The notes beneath the pieces were generated by a model. It did not search any database, was not told where the DNA came from, and saw only the letters and a program-made list of their open reading frames with translations. From contig CANLAC010000010.1 in NCBI GenBank assembly GCA_947488645.1, positions 1-14,969 of the forward strand: a stretch of DNA of 14,969 nucleotides, given 5' to 3'. A program made the position numbers and the translations under genes. This DNA comes from Actinomycetota bacterium (GTDB taxonomy: Bacteria > Actinomycetota > Actinomycetes > Nanopelagicales > Nanopelagicaceae). Shown here in pieces: positions 14,911 to 14,969 of this stretch (position 1 is its first letter; every line of letters starts with the position of its first letter).

Positions 14911-14969
14911 GTGAAACTAGCTCTCTCAATAGCGCTGATTATTACCAGCCTACTCATGATCCTTTTGGT
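14911..14969 (+). CDS. secG: Preprotein translocase subunit SecG, N-terminal fragment
   Basis: Only the first 19 codons plus two bases are in the window. GTG 14911 opens a very hydrophobic stretch (MKLALSIALIITSLLMILL) that matches the first membrane segment of SecG, a small two-helix subunit of the SecYEG channel. A TAGGAG Shine-Dalgarno (14895-14900) lies 10 nt upstream. The call rests on this short segment plus position: secG commonly follows tpiA in actinobacteria. The rest of the gene runs off the right edge. Confidence 0.8.
   Translation, partial: MKLALSIALIITSLLMILL

Noticed and set aside
1..14969. Possible mobile element, CRISPR array, tRNA or defence/toxin system
   Set aside because: I saw no terminal inverted repeats, transposase or integrase motifs, regularly spaced repeats or tRNA-like folds. 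All long frames are accounted for by conserved genes, apart from the kinase at 7925-8905.

Overview
The window looks like a piece of a low-GC (mid-40s %, judged by eye) actinobacterial chromosome. The order coaE-uvrB-uvrA-uvrC-rapZ-yvcK-whiA-gap-pgk-tpiA-secG is an actinobacterial arrangement. WhiA closely follows the actinobacterial form, RapZ has the actinobacterial Arg-type P-loop (GAGRS), and the S1 protein has the actinobacterial C-terminal tail. Low GC, very short intergenic gaps and few accessory genes would suit a streamlined freshwater lineage such as acI / Nanopelagicales. That placement is inference; no species is claimed.

Layout, all on the + strand: (1) the 3' end of rpsA (1-393), closed by a strong intrinsic terminator (410-440). 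(2) A tightly packed run of eight genes, 464-11700: coaE, uvrB, uvrA, uvrC, an unassigned APH-fold phosphotransferase, rapZ, yvcK and whiA. Gaps run from a 4-nt overlap to 17 nt, so this is probably one transcription unit with translational coupling. (3) A 160-bp intergenic region (11701-11860) with an 11-bp tandem direct repeat resembling a Pho box, a strong intrinsic terminator-type hairpin, and a cluster of short palindromes before gap. (4) The lower-glycolysis run gap-pgk-tpiA, followed by the first 59 bp of secG, which runs off the window end.

Functionally, unit 2 joins CoA synthesis (last step), the whole UvrABC excision-repair nuclease, and the RapZ/YvcK/WhiA trio tied to cell-envelope precursor supply, central carbon control and division. 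Unit 3-4 interconverts dihydroxyacetone phosphate, glyceraldehyde-3-phosphate and 3-phosphoglycerate, and ends with a subunit of the Sec translocon.

Most of the window is conserved housekeeping DNA. I found no CRISPR array, mobile element, tRNA/rRNA, toxin-antitoxin pair or defence system. The points most worth a second look are the whiA-gap intergenic region (possible phosphate-responsive promoter plus leader attenuator) and the unassigned kinase between uvrC and rapZ. No intergenic stretch exceeds 300 bp.
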